Below, in pieces: positions 54,559-63,868 of a stretch of 64,000 nucleotides of DNA. This stretch comes from DASTCZ01 sp035308165. Its GTDB lineage: Bacteria; Acidobacteriota; Terriglobia; Acidiferrales; UBA7541. The stretch's first letter is position 1. Each line of letters starts with the position of its first letter. The notes under the pieces were generated by a model, which was not told where the DNA came from, did no database searches, and saw nothing but the letters and a program-made list of their open reading frames with translations. The stretch is from assembly GCA_035308165.1 (NCBI GenBank), contig DATGHC010000080.1:1-64000 (forward strand), in the 5' to 3' direction. The position numbers and the translations under genes were made by a program.

Positions 54559-56265
54559 TCAGAAGTTTCCGCCACCGACATGGCCACCGGCGCGAACCAG
54601 CCAGGCCGATGGCGCTGTGGTTTGCAAGGGCACGCACTGAATTCCGCGCGTCGTCATATCCCTGCAGCCCGCCTCGGTGGTAAAGACCAGGGACACCCCT
54701 TCCGGGCTCGGGGCCCATTCCTGCAAACTGCGTCCCATATAGTATTCCAGTCCATATTCCCACGCCGCCTGCAGCCGGTAAATCTGAACGGTGTCGGCGG
54801 GGATTCCAGAGGGCGCGCCGTTGGCCGCGGCCGCCGCGGATTGAAACGCGCGCGCTGCTGTCCGCGGAGATAGAACTGGATCGAGTTTGGGCAACAGAAT
54901 CCAGTTCGCCGCCAGCACCAAGCCTGCGATGAGCGCCGCATTCAGCAGAAATGCCGCCGCGATTCGCCGCGCGGATCCGAGTGCCGCGATGGCGATTCCG
55001 CCCGCTGCTGCCGCACCAAGGAACCAGTAGCGCGAGATATCATTTGGTCCAAGCCCGGCGACCGCCGATTGGCGGTGCAGCCAGAACGTGGCGATCACGC
55101 CCACGGCCAGCCAGGTCACACCGAGACCCATCGCGATTCCGCGGTCCGCGTCATCGCGTCGGCATCGCATGCGTGCCGCGGCTTCGGCCAACAACAAGAT
55201 CAACGGCGGCACAGCGGGCAGGATGTAGTCGGGGAGCTTCGACTTTGAGGCGCTGAAGAACAGAACGACGAAGATCACCCAGCAACCGAAATAAATTCCG
55301 GGACGCGAGGCCCAATGGAGCGTTTTCTTGGCGAGCCAAGCGTCTCGCCCCACCGCGAACATCAGTGCGCTCCACGGCAGCACGGTCAACACAAGAATAG
55401 GAATGAAAAACCACACCGGTTGAACATGATGGAACACGGGAGTCACGAAGCGCTCAAAGTTGTGCAGCACGAAAAACGTAGTAAGGAAACCGGGATTGCG
55501 CGCGGCGCAAATCGCGTACCAGGGCACAGCTGTAAGAATGAAGGCGCCAATGGCCAGCGGATCGAGTAGCCGGAAGGTCCGCAGCCAGCGTCGCGTGACG
55601 ATCATCCACAGCGCAGCGCTGCCCCCTGCCAGCACCACGGCGGCAGGGCCCTTCGCGAGTGTTGCCGCGCCGAGAAAAAAACCAAATCCAAACCGGATCC
55701 AGGGATCGGGAGTGTCGTCAAATATGATCGTTGCACTGAGGATCATCGTGGCCGCCAATGTGCCGGCGAAAAGCATGTCGGTTGTTGCGCCCCGCGCAAA
55801 GACGATGGCCGCGACGGAACTGGGCCACATCAGCATCGCAAATGCGCTCGTGGTGCGGTCGTAAAATCGGCGCGCAGCCCAGCCGATAACCAGCGCGACC
55901 AGTAAGGCGGCCAACGCGGAGGGCAGCCGCGCCGCGTAATCATTTTCACCGAAAACTTTCATGGACACGGCGGCGGACCAGTAATACAACGCGGGCTTTT
56001 CAAACCACGGCACGCCGTTCAATCGCGGCGTCACCCAATGGCCGGTGCGTTCCATCGCGCGCGCGATGGAGACATAGCGGGGCTCATCGGGGCCGACCAG
56101 TCCGAGTGCGCCCAACTGGCTGAAATAACTGATGGCGCTGACCAGCACGACGACGGCAAGGAACAAGAATGTGACTTTTGGGCGGTCAATCCGACGATCA
56201 AATGGCGCACCACTGGATGCGGTTACTGGCTGCGATGGAGGACGATTTTGCGTCGCCGGGCTCAA
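54559..56265 (-). CDS. GT39/ArnT-like membrane glycosyltransferase
   Basis: About 568 residues from a TTG at 56265; no better start precedes the first membrane helix. The N-terminal loop carries LGLVGPDEPRYVSIARAM, with the Asp-Glu typical of PMT/ArnT enzymes, and NGVPWFEKPALYYW. About twelve hydrophobic segments follow, then a soluble C-terminal domain from about residue 470. Such enzymes move a sugar from a polyprenyl-phosphate carrier to lipid A, protein or another acceptor outside the cytoplasmic membrane. Donor and acceptor are unknown. It is divergent from the lipid A-type acyltransferase gene, which may hint at LPS decoration. Confidence 0.85.
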   Translation of the reverse strand: MSPATQNRPPSQPVTASSGAPFDRRIDRPKVTFLFLAVVVLVSAISYFSQLGALGLVGPDEPRYVSIARAMERTGHWVTPRLNGVPWFEKPALYYWSAAVSMKVFGENDYAARLPSALAALLVALVIGWAARRFYDRTTSAFAMLMWPSSVAAIVFARGATTDMLFAGTLAATMILSATIIFDDTPDPWIRFGFGFFLGAATLAKGPAAVVLAGGSAALWMIVTRRWLRTFRLLDPLAIGAFILTAVPWYAICAARNPGFLTTFFVLHNFERFVTPVFHHVQPVWFFIPILVLTVLPWSALMFAVGRDAWLAKKTLHWASRPGIYFGCWVIFVVLFFSASKSKLPDYILPAVPPLILLLAEAAARMRCRRDDADRGIAMGLGVTWLAVGVIATFWLHRQSAVAGLGPNDISRYWFLGAAAAGGIAIAALGSARRIAAAFLLNAALIAGLVLAANWILLPKLDPVLSPRTAARAFQSAAAAANGAPSGIPADTVQIYRLQAAWEYGLEYYMGRSLQEWAPSPEGVSLVFTTEAGCRDMTTRGIQCVPLQTTAPSAWLVRAGGHVGGGNF

Positions 56266-56381
56266 GCCGACGAGTCTAACATTGACACCTATCCGCGTCA
56301 GCCGCTGATACTTTAATCCCGAATGTTAATTTCGCGCAGCCGTGCGAGGAATTGTGGCGGCCCCGCTCGCGCTTCTGCATA

Positions 56382-57305
56382 ATGTCCACGATGACGGGAC
56401 TGGTCCAATGGGTTCAATATGCCGCGTTGTGGGTAATCATGAAGTCCTCCGGGCTTCTGCCCAGACCCGCCGCGCGCGCATTTTATGCATTTTGCGCCGC
56501 ACTTGTTTTTCCCCTGATGCCACGACTGCGCCGGACCGCCACGTTCAACCTGCAGCTCGCATTTCCCGACTGGAGTGAAGGTCAACGCCGCCGCGTGATT
56601 CGCGGAATGATACGGAATCTGGGATGGATGGCCGGAGAATTCTCGCAATTCCCAAAGTACACGCGGGAGCGCATCGAGCAAATCGTCGTGCTGGATGGGA
56701 TGGACAATTTTCTGGCGGGCGAGAAGAAAGGGAAGGGAGTCCTGGTTCTTACAGGACACATGGGCGCTTGGGAGCTGGCTCCTTTCGCGCAGGCCCGTTT
56801 CGGCCACCCGCTGCATTTCCTGGCTCGCGAGGTGGAGAACAATCGCGTGAATACGCTGGTCAATTCCTACCGGATGCTTTCCGGCAACAAGCCCATCGAA
56901 AAAAATCAATCCGCCCGCGCCGTGCTGCGGGTTTTGAACGAAGGCGGGACCGTCGGTATCCTGGCCGACCAGAACACCTTGCCAGAAGAAGGAGTTTTCG
57001 TGGATTTCTTCGGCACGCCGGCATGCACTACCACGGGGATTGCGCGAATGGCGCTTCACACCGGCGCCGCTGTTATTCCCGGATATATTTTTTGGGATAC
57101 AGCGATTGACAAATATCGTCTGAAATTTGAACCTGCCGTGGAACTGACGCGGACGGGGGATCTCGACACGGACATAAGGGAAAATACCGCGCGCTTCGCA
57201 AAAGTCATTGAGAATTTCGCCCGCAAATATCCCGATCAGTGGCTCTGGATTCACAAGCGGTGGAAAACTCGGCCTGCGGGAGAAAAACCCTTATACCCAT
57301 TTTAG
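56382..57305 (+). CDS. Lipid A biosynthesis-type lauroyl/lysophospholipid acyltransferase (LpxL/HtrB family)
   Basis: About 307 residues from the ATG at 56382. An upstream TTG at 56352 and an ATG at 56391 are alternatives. An N-terminal hydrophobic segment (about 5-50) anchors the protein. The catalytic H-x4-E is in LTGHMGAWELAPFAQ. ILADQNTLPEEGVFVDFFG and the terminal DQWLWIHKRWKTRP are typical LpxL/HtrB features. It probably adds a secondary acyl chain to lipid A or a related lipid at the inner membrane. Which acyl position is used cannot be told. Confidence 0.9.
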   Translation: MSTMTGLVQWVQYAALWVIMKSSGLLPRPAARAFYAFCAALVFPLMPRLRRTATFNLQLAFPDWSEGQRRRVIRGMIRNLGWMAGEFSQFPKYTRERIEQIVVLDGMDNFLAGEKKGKGVLVLTGHMGAWELAPFAQARFGHPLHFLAREVENNRVNTLVNSYRMLSGNKPIEKNQSARAVLRVLNEGGTVGILADQNTLPEEGVFVDFFGTPACTTTGIARMALHTGAAVIPGYIFWDTAIDKYRLKFEPAVELTRTGDLDTDIRENTARFAKVIENFARKYPDQWLWIHKRWKTRPAGEKPLYPF

Positions 57306-57384
57306 ATTTTTTCCGAAAAATAATCTGAAAACCGGGGCACAGCCCTTCGTGCCACGGGGTGAACAGGCAGCGCTCCTACCAAAG

Positions 57385-59277
57385 CTAGGGAATTACCGGC
57401 AGCACGATATGCGAAGCCCGCACTGCTGAACAATAGATTCTCTGCGTGGCCGCGACAAAATCTTCCGCTTTAGCATCGTAAATACTGGGTACAAATTTCT
57501 GAGGGTTGCGGTCAATCAATGGGAACCAGGTGGATTGCACCTGCACCATGATGCGATGGCCTTTCAGGAATACGTGGTCGTGGTTGCGCAAAGGAATGTC
57601 GAATTCCTCCGGCCTGTTGGGCGTTAATGCCTGCGGGCGCTCGTAGCTGTGATTGTACCGGCCCCGGCGGACTTCCATGGCGATGGACAATTCATACCCG
57701 TTGAGCGATTTGGCATAGTCGCCCGGTTTCGGCCCTGCGCTGGGGTTCCACGCGTTGGATTGTGCGTCATCCGGAAAAACATCAATTAGTTTTACAATGA
57801 AATCACTATCACTTCCGGAAGTGGAAGCAAATAAATCCGCAGCGAGAGCGCCGGTGACGGTCACATTGTGGTCGAGAGGCGCGCTCACCCATGCGGCCAC
57901 GTCAGGGCGGTGATCCACAAATCGCTGATCGGCGACCTCCCACGTCCGCCAGTCCCCCGCGGGATATGTGGGTGAAATTGGCCGCGCGCGATATGGCACG
58001 GGGTTGGAGGGATCGGAGACGTATTGAACGAAGCTGTCGCCGGTCCCTTTGGGCGCGTCAAATGAAAGCGAGCCGTCAGCGTGAAGATACAAATTTGTGG
58101 GCTTGGCCTCCTTCGGTGGCCAAGTGGAATAGGTATGCCAGGTGTTGGAACCGGTTTGAAACGTGGACGCCTTCCACGGAAACTTCTCCCCCTCGCCGTG
58201 AAGCCAGTATTTGAACCAGGGCGCTTCGATCTGCGCGCGAAACTCCGACGCCGTGTCATGTCCGCCAAATGGAATCTGACCGATCGAGTCCGCAACCGGA
58301 GAATGCCACTGGCCGTGATACCACGGCCCGGCTACGATGTAGTTGAAGTGGTTCGGATCGCTTTGTTCTGAGTTCGAGTAAATCTTCCACGGTCCCCAGG
58401 GGTCTTCCTGGTCCCAAAAACCGGCCACGTTCAAATTCGGAATGGGCGCCCCATGAAGTTGATTGACCCAGGCCTCGTCTTTCCAGAACGAATCGTAGTC
58501 AGGATGTTCGACGGTTGAATTCCAGTAGGGAATTGAGCCATGCAAATACTTTGCGTTGATGTTGGTGAGCGGCCCCAATTTTAAATACCACTCGTAAGTG
58601 TCGTAAATCTCAAATTTGAAATTGGTGTTGGCGTTTTTGTCGGACTGTTCCATCACCGCGTACTCGAATGAATAACTCTCGCGCAATGCCCCGTAGCGGT
58701 GATCGTCATCATTCATCCATTGGTCGGCCGGGGACGCCTGTTCGGATATGGCTTTCAGCGCGGGGTGGGGATGCAAGAGAGTCATCGCCGAAGTGAGCCC
58801 ATCATAAGAAACCCCAATCATTCCCACTTTGCCGTTATTGTTGGGGACATTCTTAACCAGCCATTCAATCGAGTCGTAGGCGTCAGTGGTCTCGCTGGTC
58901 GCTTTTGAATCCTTCAGATCGGCTTTGGACGACAATGCGAACGTGCCTTCGGATTGAAACCGCCCGCGCAAGTTCTGAAACACAAAAATGTAGCCATCGT
59001 GGACCAGGTCCTTCCTGGAGGCGCCCTTCAGGATGTCGGCGTTTGCAGGAACTCCATAGGGCGTACGCTCGAAAAGAATCGGCATCGGCCCGGGGGAGTT
59101 CACCGGAGCAAGAATAACCGTCTGTAAATGAATTCCATCGCGGACAGGAATCATCACCTGCTGAAACGATAAGGGCGACGCTTCTTGCGCGGCAACTTTA
59201 CTCGTGCGTGAAAGGGCTTCATGGACGAGCAACGAACAGATGATGGCCAGTATCACAAAACGTAAAGACTTGCGCAT
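57385..59277 (-). CDS. CocE/NonD family (X-Pro dipeptidyl-peptidase S15-type) exported hydrolase
   Basis: About 630 residues from the ATG at 59277, which has AAGGAG upstream. The N-terminal signal (FVILAIICSLLVHEALS) is clear. The alpha/beta-hydrolase domain has IPVRDGIHLQTVILAP, YIFVFQNLRGRFQSEG and the nucleophile motif GVSYDG (Ser of MIGVSYDGLTS). The C-terminal ~200 residues form the jelly-roll domain of the S15/CocE family. Members hydrolyse esters, amides or Pro-peptides. The substrate is undetermined, but export suggests scavenging outside the cytoplasm. Stands alone, divergent from the phosphatase gene. Confidence 0.88.
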   Translation of the reverse strand: MRKSLRFVILAIICSLLVHEALSRTSKVAAQEASPLSFQQVMIPVRDGIHLQTVILAPVNSPGPMPILFERTPYGVPANADILKGASRKDLVHDGYIFVFQNLRGRFQSEGTFALSSKADLKDSKATSETTDAYDSIEWLVKNVPNNNGKVGMIGVSYDGLTSAMTLLHPHPALKAISEQASPADQWMNDDDHRYGALRESYSFEYAVMEQSDKNANTNFKFEIYDTYEWYLKLGPLTNINAKYLHGSIPYWNSTVEHPDYDSFWKDEAWVNQLHGAPIPNLNVAGFWDQEDPWGPWKIYSNSEQSDPNHFNYIVAGPWYHGQWHSPVADSIGQIPFGGHDTASEFRAQIEAPWFKYWLHGEGEKFPWKASTFQTGSNTWHTYSTWPPKEAKPTNLYLHADGSLSFDAPKGTGDSFVQYVSDPSNPVPYRARPISPTYPAGDWRTWEVADQRFVDHRPDVAAWVSAPLDHNVTVTGALAADLFASTSGSDSDFIVKLIDVFPDDAQSNAWNPSAGPKPGDYAKSLNGYELSIAMEVRRGRYNHSYERPQALTPNRPEEFDIPLRNHDHVFLKGHRIMVQVQSTWFPLIDRNPQKFVPSIYDAKAEDFVAATQRIYCSAVRASHIVLPVIP

Positions 59278-59425
59278 CGACGCTCCTTGGAACACGAGAC
59301 GATTCAAAATAGGTTGTACCAAGAGATTTCGACCGGGAAATTAGCACTTCGTTCATACTCTGTCCACATCCCATGCCTTTCCAATAATGCTCATCGCCTA
59401 GTACAATCCCGGGCCGGGTATCTTC

Positions 59426-60634
59426 GTGACTGACGCGTTAAAACCCGGAAAAGAATCCTCCATGCCCTGGGTCAGGGAATTCTTGAAGCTGCAGCAGAGG
59501 TTTGTTTTCATTGGAGTGATCATTTATGCGTTTTTCGCGGCACTGAGAGTCCCGGCCCCATTCACCATCATCATGACCGCAGTATTGTGTGTGGGGAACG
59601 TAGTAGGCCCGTTGCAGCAGGCCTCCAGGCCGATTTATGAACACCGCCCTTTCCCCTGGAACTGGATTTTATTCTTTCCCACTGTTCTTGCGAATGGCCT
59701 GCTCACCGCTTTGGCCACCACAGCCATAGTGCGCTGGGTATTCGCCGGAACACCCTCCTACTGGGCGTTCTTTAATGAAATGGCGCCTCTCATGATCCTG
59801 GTTTCCGTGGTGCTGGTCGCCGGTACCTATTTGAATGAGCAGGTCCAAGGCAAGCTCCGGGAAAAGAATCTTCAACTTGCGCAAGAAGTGGAGAAGGGAA
59901 GCACAGCTCTCAAGCAGAAGGAACAGGAACTGGACCGCGCTCTGGAAATCCAGAGAGACCTGCTGCCCAAATCCCTGCCGCAGCTCCCGGGCGTCGATAT
60001 AGATGGAGCGTGGCAGCCGGCGCGCACCGTGGGCGGAGACTATTACGACGTCATTCAGTTAGACACCACGCGGCTTGGCTTCTGCATAGGGGACGTGTCC
60101 GGGAAGGGAATCACCGCGGCACTTCTGATGGCCAACTTGCAGGCTTCTTTCCGCGCATTCGCGACACCGGACGCAACCCCGGCATCGGTTTGCACGAAAT
60201 TGAACGACTTTTTATGCGGCAACACAGGCTCCGACAAGTTCATCTCTTTCTTCTATGGAGTACTGGATGTTGAGAATCTGACGCTGACCTACGTAAATGC
60301 CGGGCATTGCCCGGTGCTGCTGATGAAGAAAACCGGGCGGGCCGAGTTTCTACGCAGCGAAGGAGTAGTCCTGGGCATCATTCCCGAATGGACCTACTCC
60401 GATGCATTGGCAAGACTATCTTCGGGCGACAAACTGGTCTTGTGTACGGATGGGGTTCTGGAAGCGGCGAACCAGCAGGCAGTGGAATTTGGGGAGCAAA
60501 GACTGGTTCAGTCGGCCCAGGGGACAGACGGTTCCGCACAATTAATTCAAAAAAAGATCATGAACGATGTGACGTTGTTCTGCTTATCCAATTTCCACGA
60601 TGACGCAACGTTGCTCGTCGTGGCCATCCGCTAA
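59426..60634 (+). CDS. Membrane-bound SpoIIE/RsbU-type PP2C serine phosphatase
   Basis: 402 residues from the GTG at 59426; an ATG at 59462 is the alternative. Four hydrophobic segments in residues about 25-150 make a membrane domain. A heptad-rich coiled coil follows (KLREKNLQLAQEVEKGSTAL to about residue 180). The phosphatase domain holds the metal-binding Asp residues in GGDYYDV, GDVSGKG, CTDGVLEA and the final FHDDATLLVV. Such enzymes usually dephosphorylate anti-sigma-factor antagonists in partner-switching cascades. No such partner genes are nearby. The sensed signal is unknown. Confidence 0.9.
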   Translation: MTDALKPGKESSMPWVREFLKLQQRFVFIGVIIYAFFAALRVPAPFTIIMTAVLCVGNVVGPLQQASRPIYEHRPFPWNWILFFPTVLANGLLTALATTAIVRWVFAGTPSYWAFFNEMAPLMILVSVVLVAGTYLNEQVQGKLREKNLQLAQEVEKGSTALKQKEQELDRALEIQRDLLPKSLPQLPGVDIDGAWQPARTVGGDYYDVIQLDTTRLGFCIGDVSGKGITAALLMANLQASFRAFATPDATPASVCTKLNDFLCGNTGSDKFISFFYGVLDVENLTLTYVNAGHCPVLLMKKTGRAEFLRSEGVVLGIIPEWTYSDALARLSSGDKLVLCTDGVLEAANQQAVEFGEQRLVQSAQGTDGSAQLIQKKIMNDVTLFCLSNFHDDATLLVVAIR

Positions 60635-60648
60635 ATCAAGAGAAGTGC

Positions 60649-63309
60649 CTATTCGGTTCGTAGCGCCGTCATCGGATCCACGCGCATAGCTCGCCGAGCT
60701 GGGATATATGACGCGGCTATGGCAACCAGGAATAGCAGAAGCGCCACTCCGAAAAAGGTTAGCGAGTCGGTAGCTCCGACACCGTAGAGGAGTCCGGCCA
60801 TAAGTCGAGTGAGGGCCAGGGCGCTTACAACACCCACAAGAATCCCCCCAACCGCGAGTTTCGCGCCTTGTCCGACAATGAGCCGCAATATCGTTCCCGG
60901 GCGCGCGCCGAGGGCCATGCGAATACCAATTTCCCGAGTGCGCTGTTCCACGGAATAGGAAATGACGCCATAAATGCCCACACCTCCGAGGGCCAGGGCC
61001 AATGCCGAAAAAAATGAGAACAGCAAGGCCGTCGAGCGCGGCCCGGCGACAGATTCGATGACACGGCCTTGAAGCGGCTCGATGTGGGTCACCGGCACGT
61101 CATGATTTATTCCTGCGACGATGCCATGCAGTTCGGCGCCAATCTGACTGTTTTCCTGCGAAGATCGCATGACCAGCGTCATTTCCGCCGGAGGGGTTTC
61201 TGTTCCGCTGCCTTGGACGGCTTGCTGCCCGTAGGCCACATAAAAGACTCCCTCGAGATAGGATTCCAACGGCACTGCCATGGTGCTTTCCCGAACGTCA
61301 CCGACCACGCCAACAACGGTCCTCCACTGGTCTTGGAACTTAACCTTGATCCGCTCACCGACGGGATCTATTCCCGGCCAATAAAGTTCCGCGGTGGACT
61401 TGCTGACCAGAACGACCCACTGGGAATGGGCGGAAGCGTCGAGATCATTCAGACCACGGCCCTTCAAGATTGGAATCCCCATGGTGCTCAAATAATCCGT
61501 GGTCACGAGTTTCTCCAACAGGAGGTGATTGTGTGCGCCCGGCCGAGTGGGATGGGCTTCAATATCCACGGGTAGGACTTCACCGCCTCCGCCGAGTGGA
61601 AGCCCGTTTACCGCCGCCACTTCCGTCACACCCGGAAGTGCGCGCACGCGGCCCAGCAAATCGCTGTAGAAAGTTTGGCAGCGGCCGGAAACTTCACAAA
61701 ATGTTTCATCCGGCGTGACACGCGCGGTCAGAATCGTTTCGCGGCGAAAGCCCGGGTCAACATTGGAAAGCAGCCAAAGGCTTTTTACCAGCAAGCCCGC
61801 GCCGATCACCAACACCACTGAAATTGCCACTTCTCCAACCACCAGGCTCTTGCTCAGGCGGTGGTTTCCACCGGCGACACCGCGCTGACCTCCAGCTTTC
61901 AGAGAGTTCGTGAGATCAACTCTGGAGGCACCAAGCGCGGGCGCAGCGCCGAAAACGATTCCCGTCGCGACCATCAGAAGGGCAACGAATAAAAGCACGC
62001 GGCCATCCACGGTTACGTCTGCGAGCCGAGGTGAATCGGCGGGAAGAAGTGATTTCAGCGCCGGAAGGCCATAGATCGCAACTCCCATGCCAACGGCTCC
62101 GCCCAGGACGGAAAGCAACACACTTTCGGTGATAAGTTGGCGCATGATTCGCCAACGCCCCGCGCCCAGTGCGGTACGCACGGCAACTTCCCTCAGGCGG
62201 GTTGCAGCGCGAACCAGCAACAGATTTGCAACGTTGGCGCAGGCGATCAGAAGCAACAAACCCACCGCGCCCAGCAGGATCAGCAATTTTACGCGCTCGT
62301 CTCCGACAATCCTCTCCTGCAAGGAGGTCAAGCCGGCCTTTTGCCAGGAATCCGCGGGAAGTGGGTACGGAAATTGAGCCAGCATGGGCTTACGGAGCGC
62401 GGCAAGTTCGGCTTGCGCTTGTCCAATCGTTGCGCCCGGACGCAATCGAGCAATCACGGGCATATAACTTGAATACCAGAAGTCGCCAATGTCTTTTGGA
62501 TCGAGATGGAGTGGAACCCACAGCTCCGCTTTGGTGGAAGGGAATCGGAATTCTGCGGGCATCACACCGATGATTTCCCGGCTAATGCCTTCGAGCATGA
62601 TTCTACTGCCAATGACATTGGTGGCCCTGCCGAATCTGTGGTCCCAAAGAGCGTGGCTTAAAATCACCACGCGATCCGTGCCCGGCTGATCTTCTCCTTG
62701 TTGAAATACTCTGCCCTCTTCAGCGGCCACTCCCAATGCCGAAAAGTAATTTGCTGAGACCGACGCGCCCGCGATGCGGAGGGGCCGGTCAATACCGGTC
62801 CAGTTGAATTCTGCCTCGTCAGCGTATGCGGCGACATCCATCGTGCGGCTTTGTGCCCGAAGAAAGGAGAATGGGCCCTTGGTATATTCCCCGCCCGTCA
62901 TGGCTACCATATGATCGGGTTCGGGAAAGGGCAGGGGGCGAAGCACCACTCCGTTTACAAGGCTGAACACCGCCGTATTCGCGCCAATCCCCAGGGCCAG
63001 GGTAAGGACGGCTACGGCAGTGAAGCCGGGATTCTTCACCACCATGCGAAGGCCATAGCGGACGTCCTGGGCCAAATTTTCAATGAAGTTCACGCCGCGC
63101 GACTCGCGAGTTTCTTCCTTGATTCTTTCAACTCCTCCAAAAGCCGCACGGGCGCCACGGATTGCCGCCTCGGATGGCGCGCCGGCTCTTACTCGTTTGT
63201 CCACTTCGTGTTCCAAATGGGAGCGGAGTTCGTCATCGAGATCCACTTCCACGGCTTTGCGTTGGAAGAGAGCCCGGATGCGGAAGTTCAAATCACTGAT
63301 GAATTTCAT
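60649..63309 (-). CDS. ADOP family permease (MacB/FtsX-type), second cluster
   Basis: 886 residues, 15 bp downstream of its padR gene. The N-terminal helical segment differs from the other three (DELRSHLEHEVDKRVRAG, AAIRGARAAFGGVERIKEE) but is equivalent. Two MacB-core/FtsX units follow (LALGIGANTAVFSLVNGVVL; ACANVANLLLVRAATRLREVAVR; IYGVISYSVEQRTREIGIR). It ends RVDPMTALRTE. No ATPase gene is near. This copy is the most divergent of the four permeases in the window. Confidence 0.9.
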   Translation of the reverse strand: MKFISDLNFRIRALFQRKAVEVDLDDELRSHLEHEVDKRVRAGAPSEAAIRGARAAFGGVERIKEETRESRGVNFIENLAQDVRYGLRMVVKNPGFTAVAVLTLALGIGANTAVFSLVNGVVLRPLPFPEPDHMVAMTGGEYTKGPFSFLRAQSRTMDVAAYADEAEFNWTGIDRPLRIAGASVSANYFSALGVAAEEGRVFQQGEDQPGTDRVVILSHALWDHRFGRATNVIGSRIMLEGISREIIGVMPAEFRFPSTKAELWVPLHLDPKDIGDFWYSSYMPVIARLRPGATIGQAQAELAALRKPMLAQFPYPLPADSWQKAGLTSLQERIVGDERVKLLILLGAVGLLLLIACANVANLLLVRAATRLREVAVRTALGAGRWRIMRQLITESVLLSVLGGAVGMGVAIYGLPALKSLLPADSPRLADVTVDGRVLLFVALLMVATGIVFGAAPALGASRVDLTNSLKAGGQRGVAGGNHRLSKSLVVGEVAISVVLVIGAGLLVKSLWLLSNVDPGFRRETILTARVTPDETFCEVSGRCQTFYSDLLGRVRALPGVTEVAAVNGLPLGGGGEVLPVDIEAHPTRPGAHNHLLLEKLVTTDYLSTMGIPILKGRGLNDLDASAHSQWVVLVSKSTAELYWPGIDPVGERIKVKFQDQWRTVVGVVGDVRESTMAVPLESYLEGVFYVAYGQQAVQGSGTETPPAEMTLVMRSSQENSQIGAELHGIVAGINHDVPVTHIEPLQGRVIESVAGPRSTALLFSFFSALALALGGVGIYGVISYSVEQRTREIGIRMALGARPGTILRLIVGQGAKLAVGGILVGVVSALALTRLMAGLLYGVGATDSLTFFGVALLLFLVAIAASYIPARRAMRVDPMTALRTE

Positions 63310-63324
63310 AGGAGTGGCCCCCAG

Positions 63325-63657
63325 TCAAATCGTGTCCAGAATCTGCGCGACAGCCGTAGTCAATTTCCGCCACATACTTTTCTCGAGTTCCAGCTGTCTG
63401 CGGCCGCTGCGAGTGAGTTCATAGAATTTTGCCCGGCGATTATTTTCGGAGGTTCCCCAGCGGGGCTTAACCCAGCCGCGTCTCTCCAGCCGATGCAGTG
63501 CGGGATATAGGGAGCCCTGCTGGATGCGCAGGACGTCGCTGGAAATTTCCTGCACGCGCTCGGAAATGGCCCAGCCATGCTGAGGCCCGGCCGCAAGAGT
63601 GCGCAAGATCAGCAAATCTAGAGTTCCTTGGGGCAGTTCAATGTTACGGTTGGTCAT
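63325..63657 (-). CDS. PadR family transcriptional regulator (acidobacterial, ADOP-linked)
   Basis: 110 residues: winged helix-turn-helix with PadR motifs (LPQGTLDLLILRTLAAGPQHG, IQQGSLYPALHRLERRGW, SENNRRAKFYELTRSGRRQL). It is a paralogue of the regulator at 33.2-33.6 kb. It should autoregulate the padR-ADOP operon through the palindromic site directly upstream. The start ATG at 63657 lies only 3 bp from that site. Confidence 0.9.
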   Translation of the reverse strand: MTNRNIELPQGTLDLLILRTLAAGPQHGWAISERVQEISSDVLRIQQGSLYPALHRLERRGWVKPRWGTSENNRRAKFYELTRSGRRQLELEKSMWRKLTTAVAQILDTI

Positions 63658-63660
63658 GTG

Positions 63661-63718
63661 TTCCCCTATGGCTTCTACAGGAGAGCATACAATTCTTCTT
63701 GTAGAAGTGCAAGGGGAA
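63661..63718. promoter_or_regulatory. 58-bp symmetric palindrome, candidate PadR operator
   Basis: Two inverted copies of GTAGAAG-N4-AGGGGAA: one on the minus strand at 63661-63678 and one on the plus strand at 63701-63718. Both have 4-bp internal spacers, and 22 bp lie between the copies. The perfect symmetry (7-4-8-20-8-4-7) suggests two dimer sites or one large one. Binding here would cover the start region of padR and may also affect the divergent lpxD promoter. Confidence 0.6.
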
Positions 63719-63868
63719 AGCCTGGAATCCCATGCCGCCGCATGCCGCCCTCATTTGCAGGGGCGCTCAGGTACAATCCTGTTGCACTAAGTTGGTTACG
63801 CATACAGTTGGGGGCGCATCCCACACAACGGGCCTCATCGAGCATGACGGGGAAGGGAAGGAATCCTT

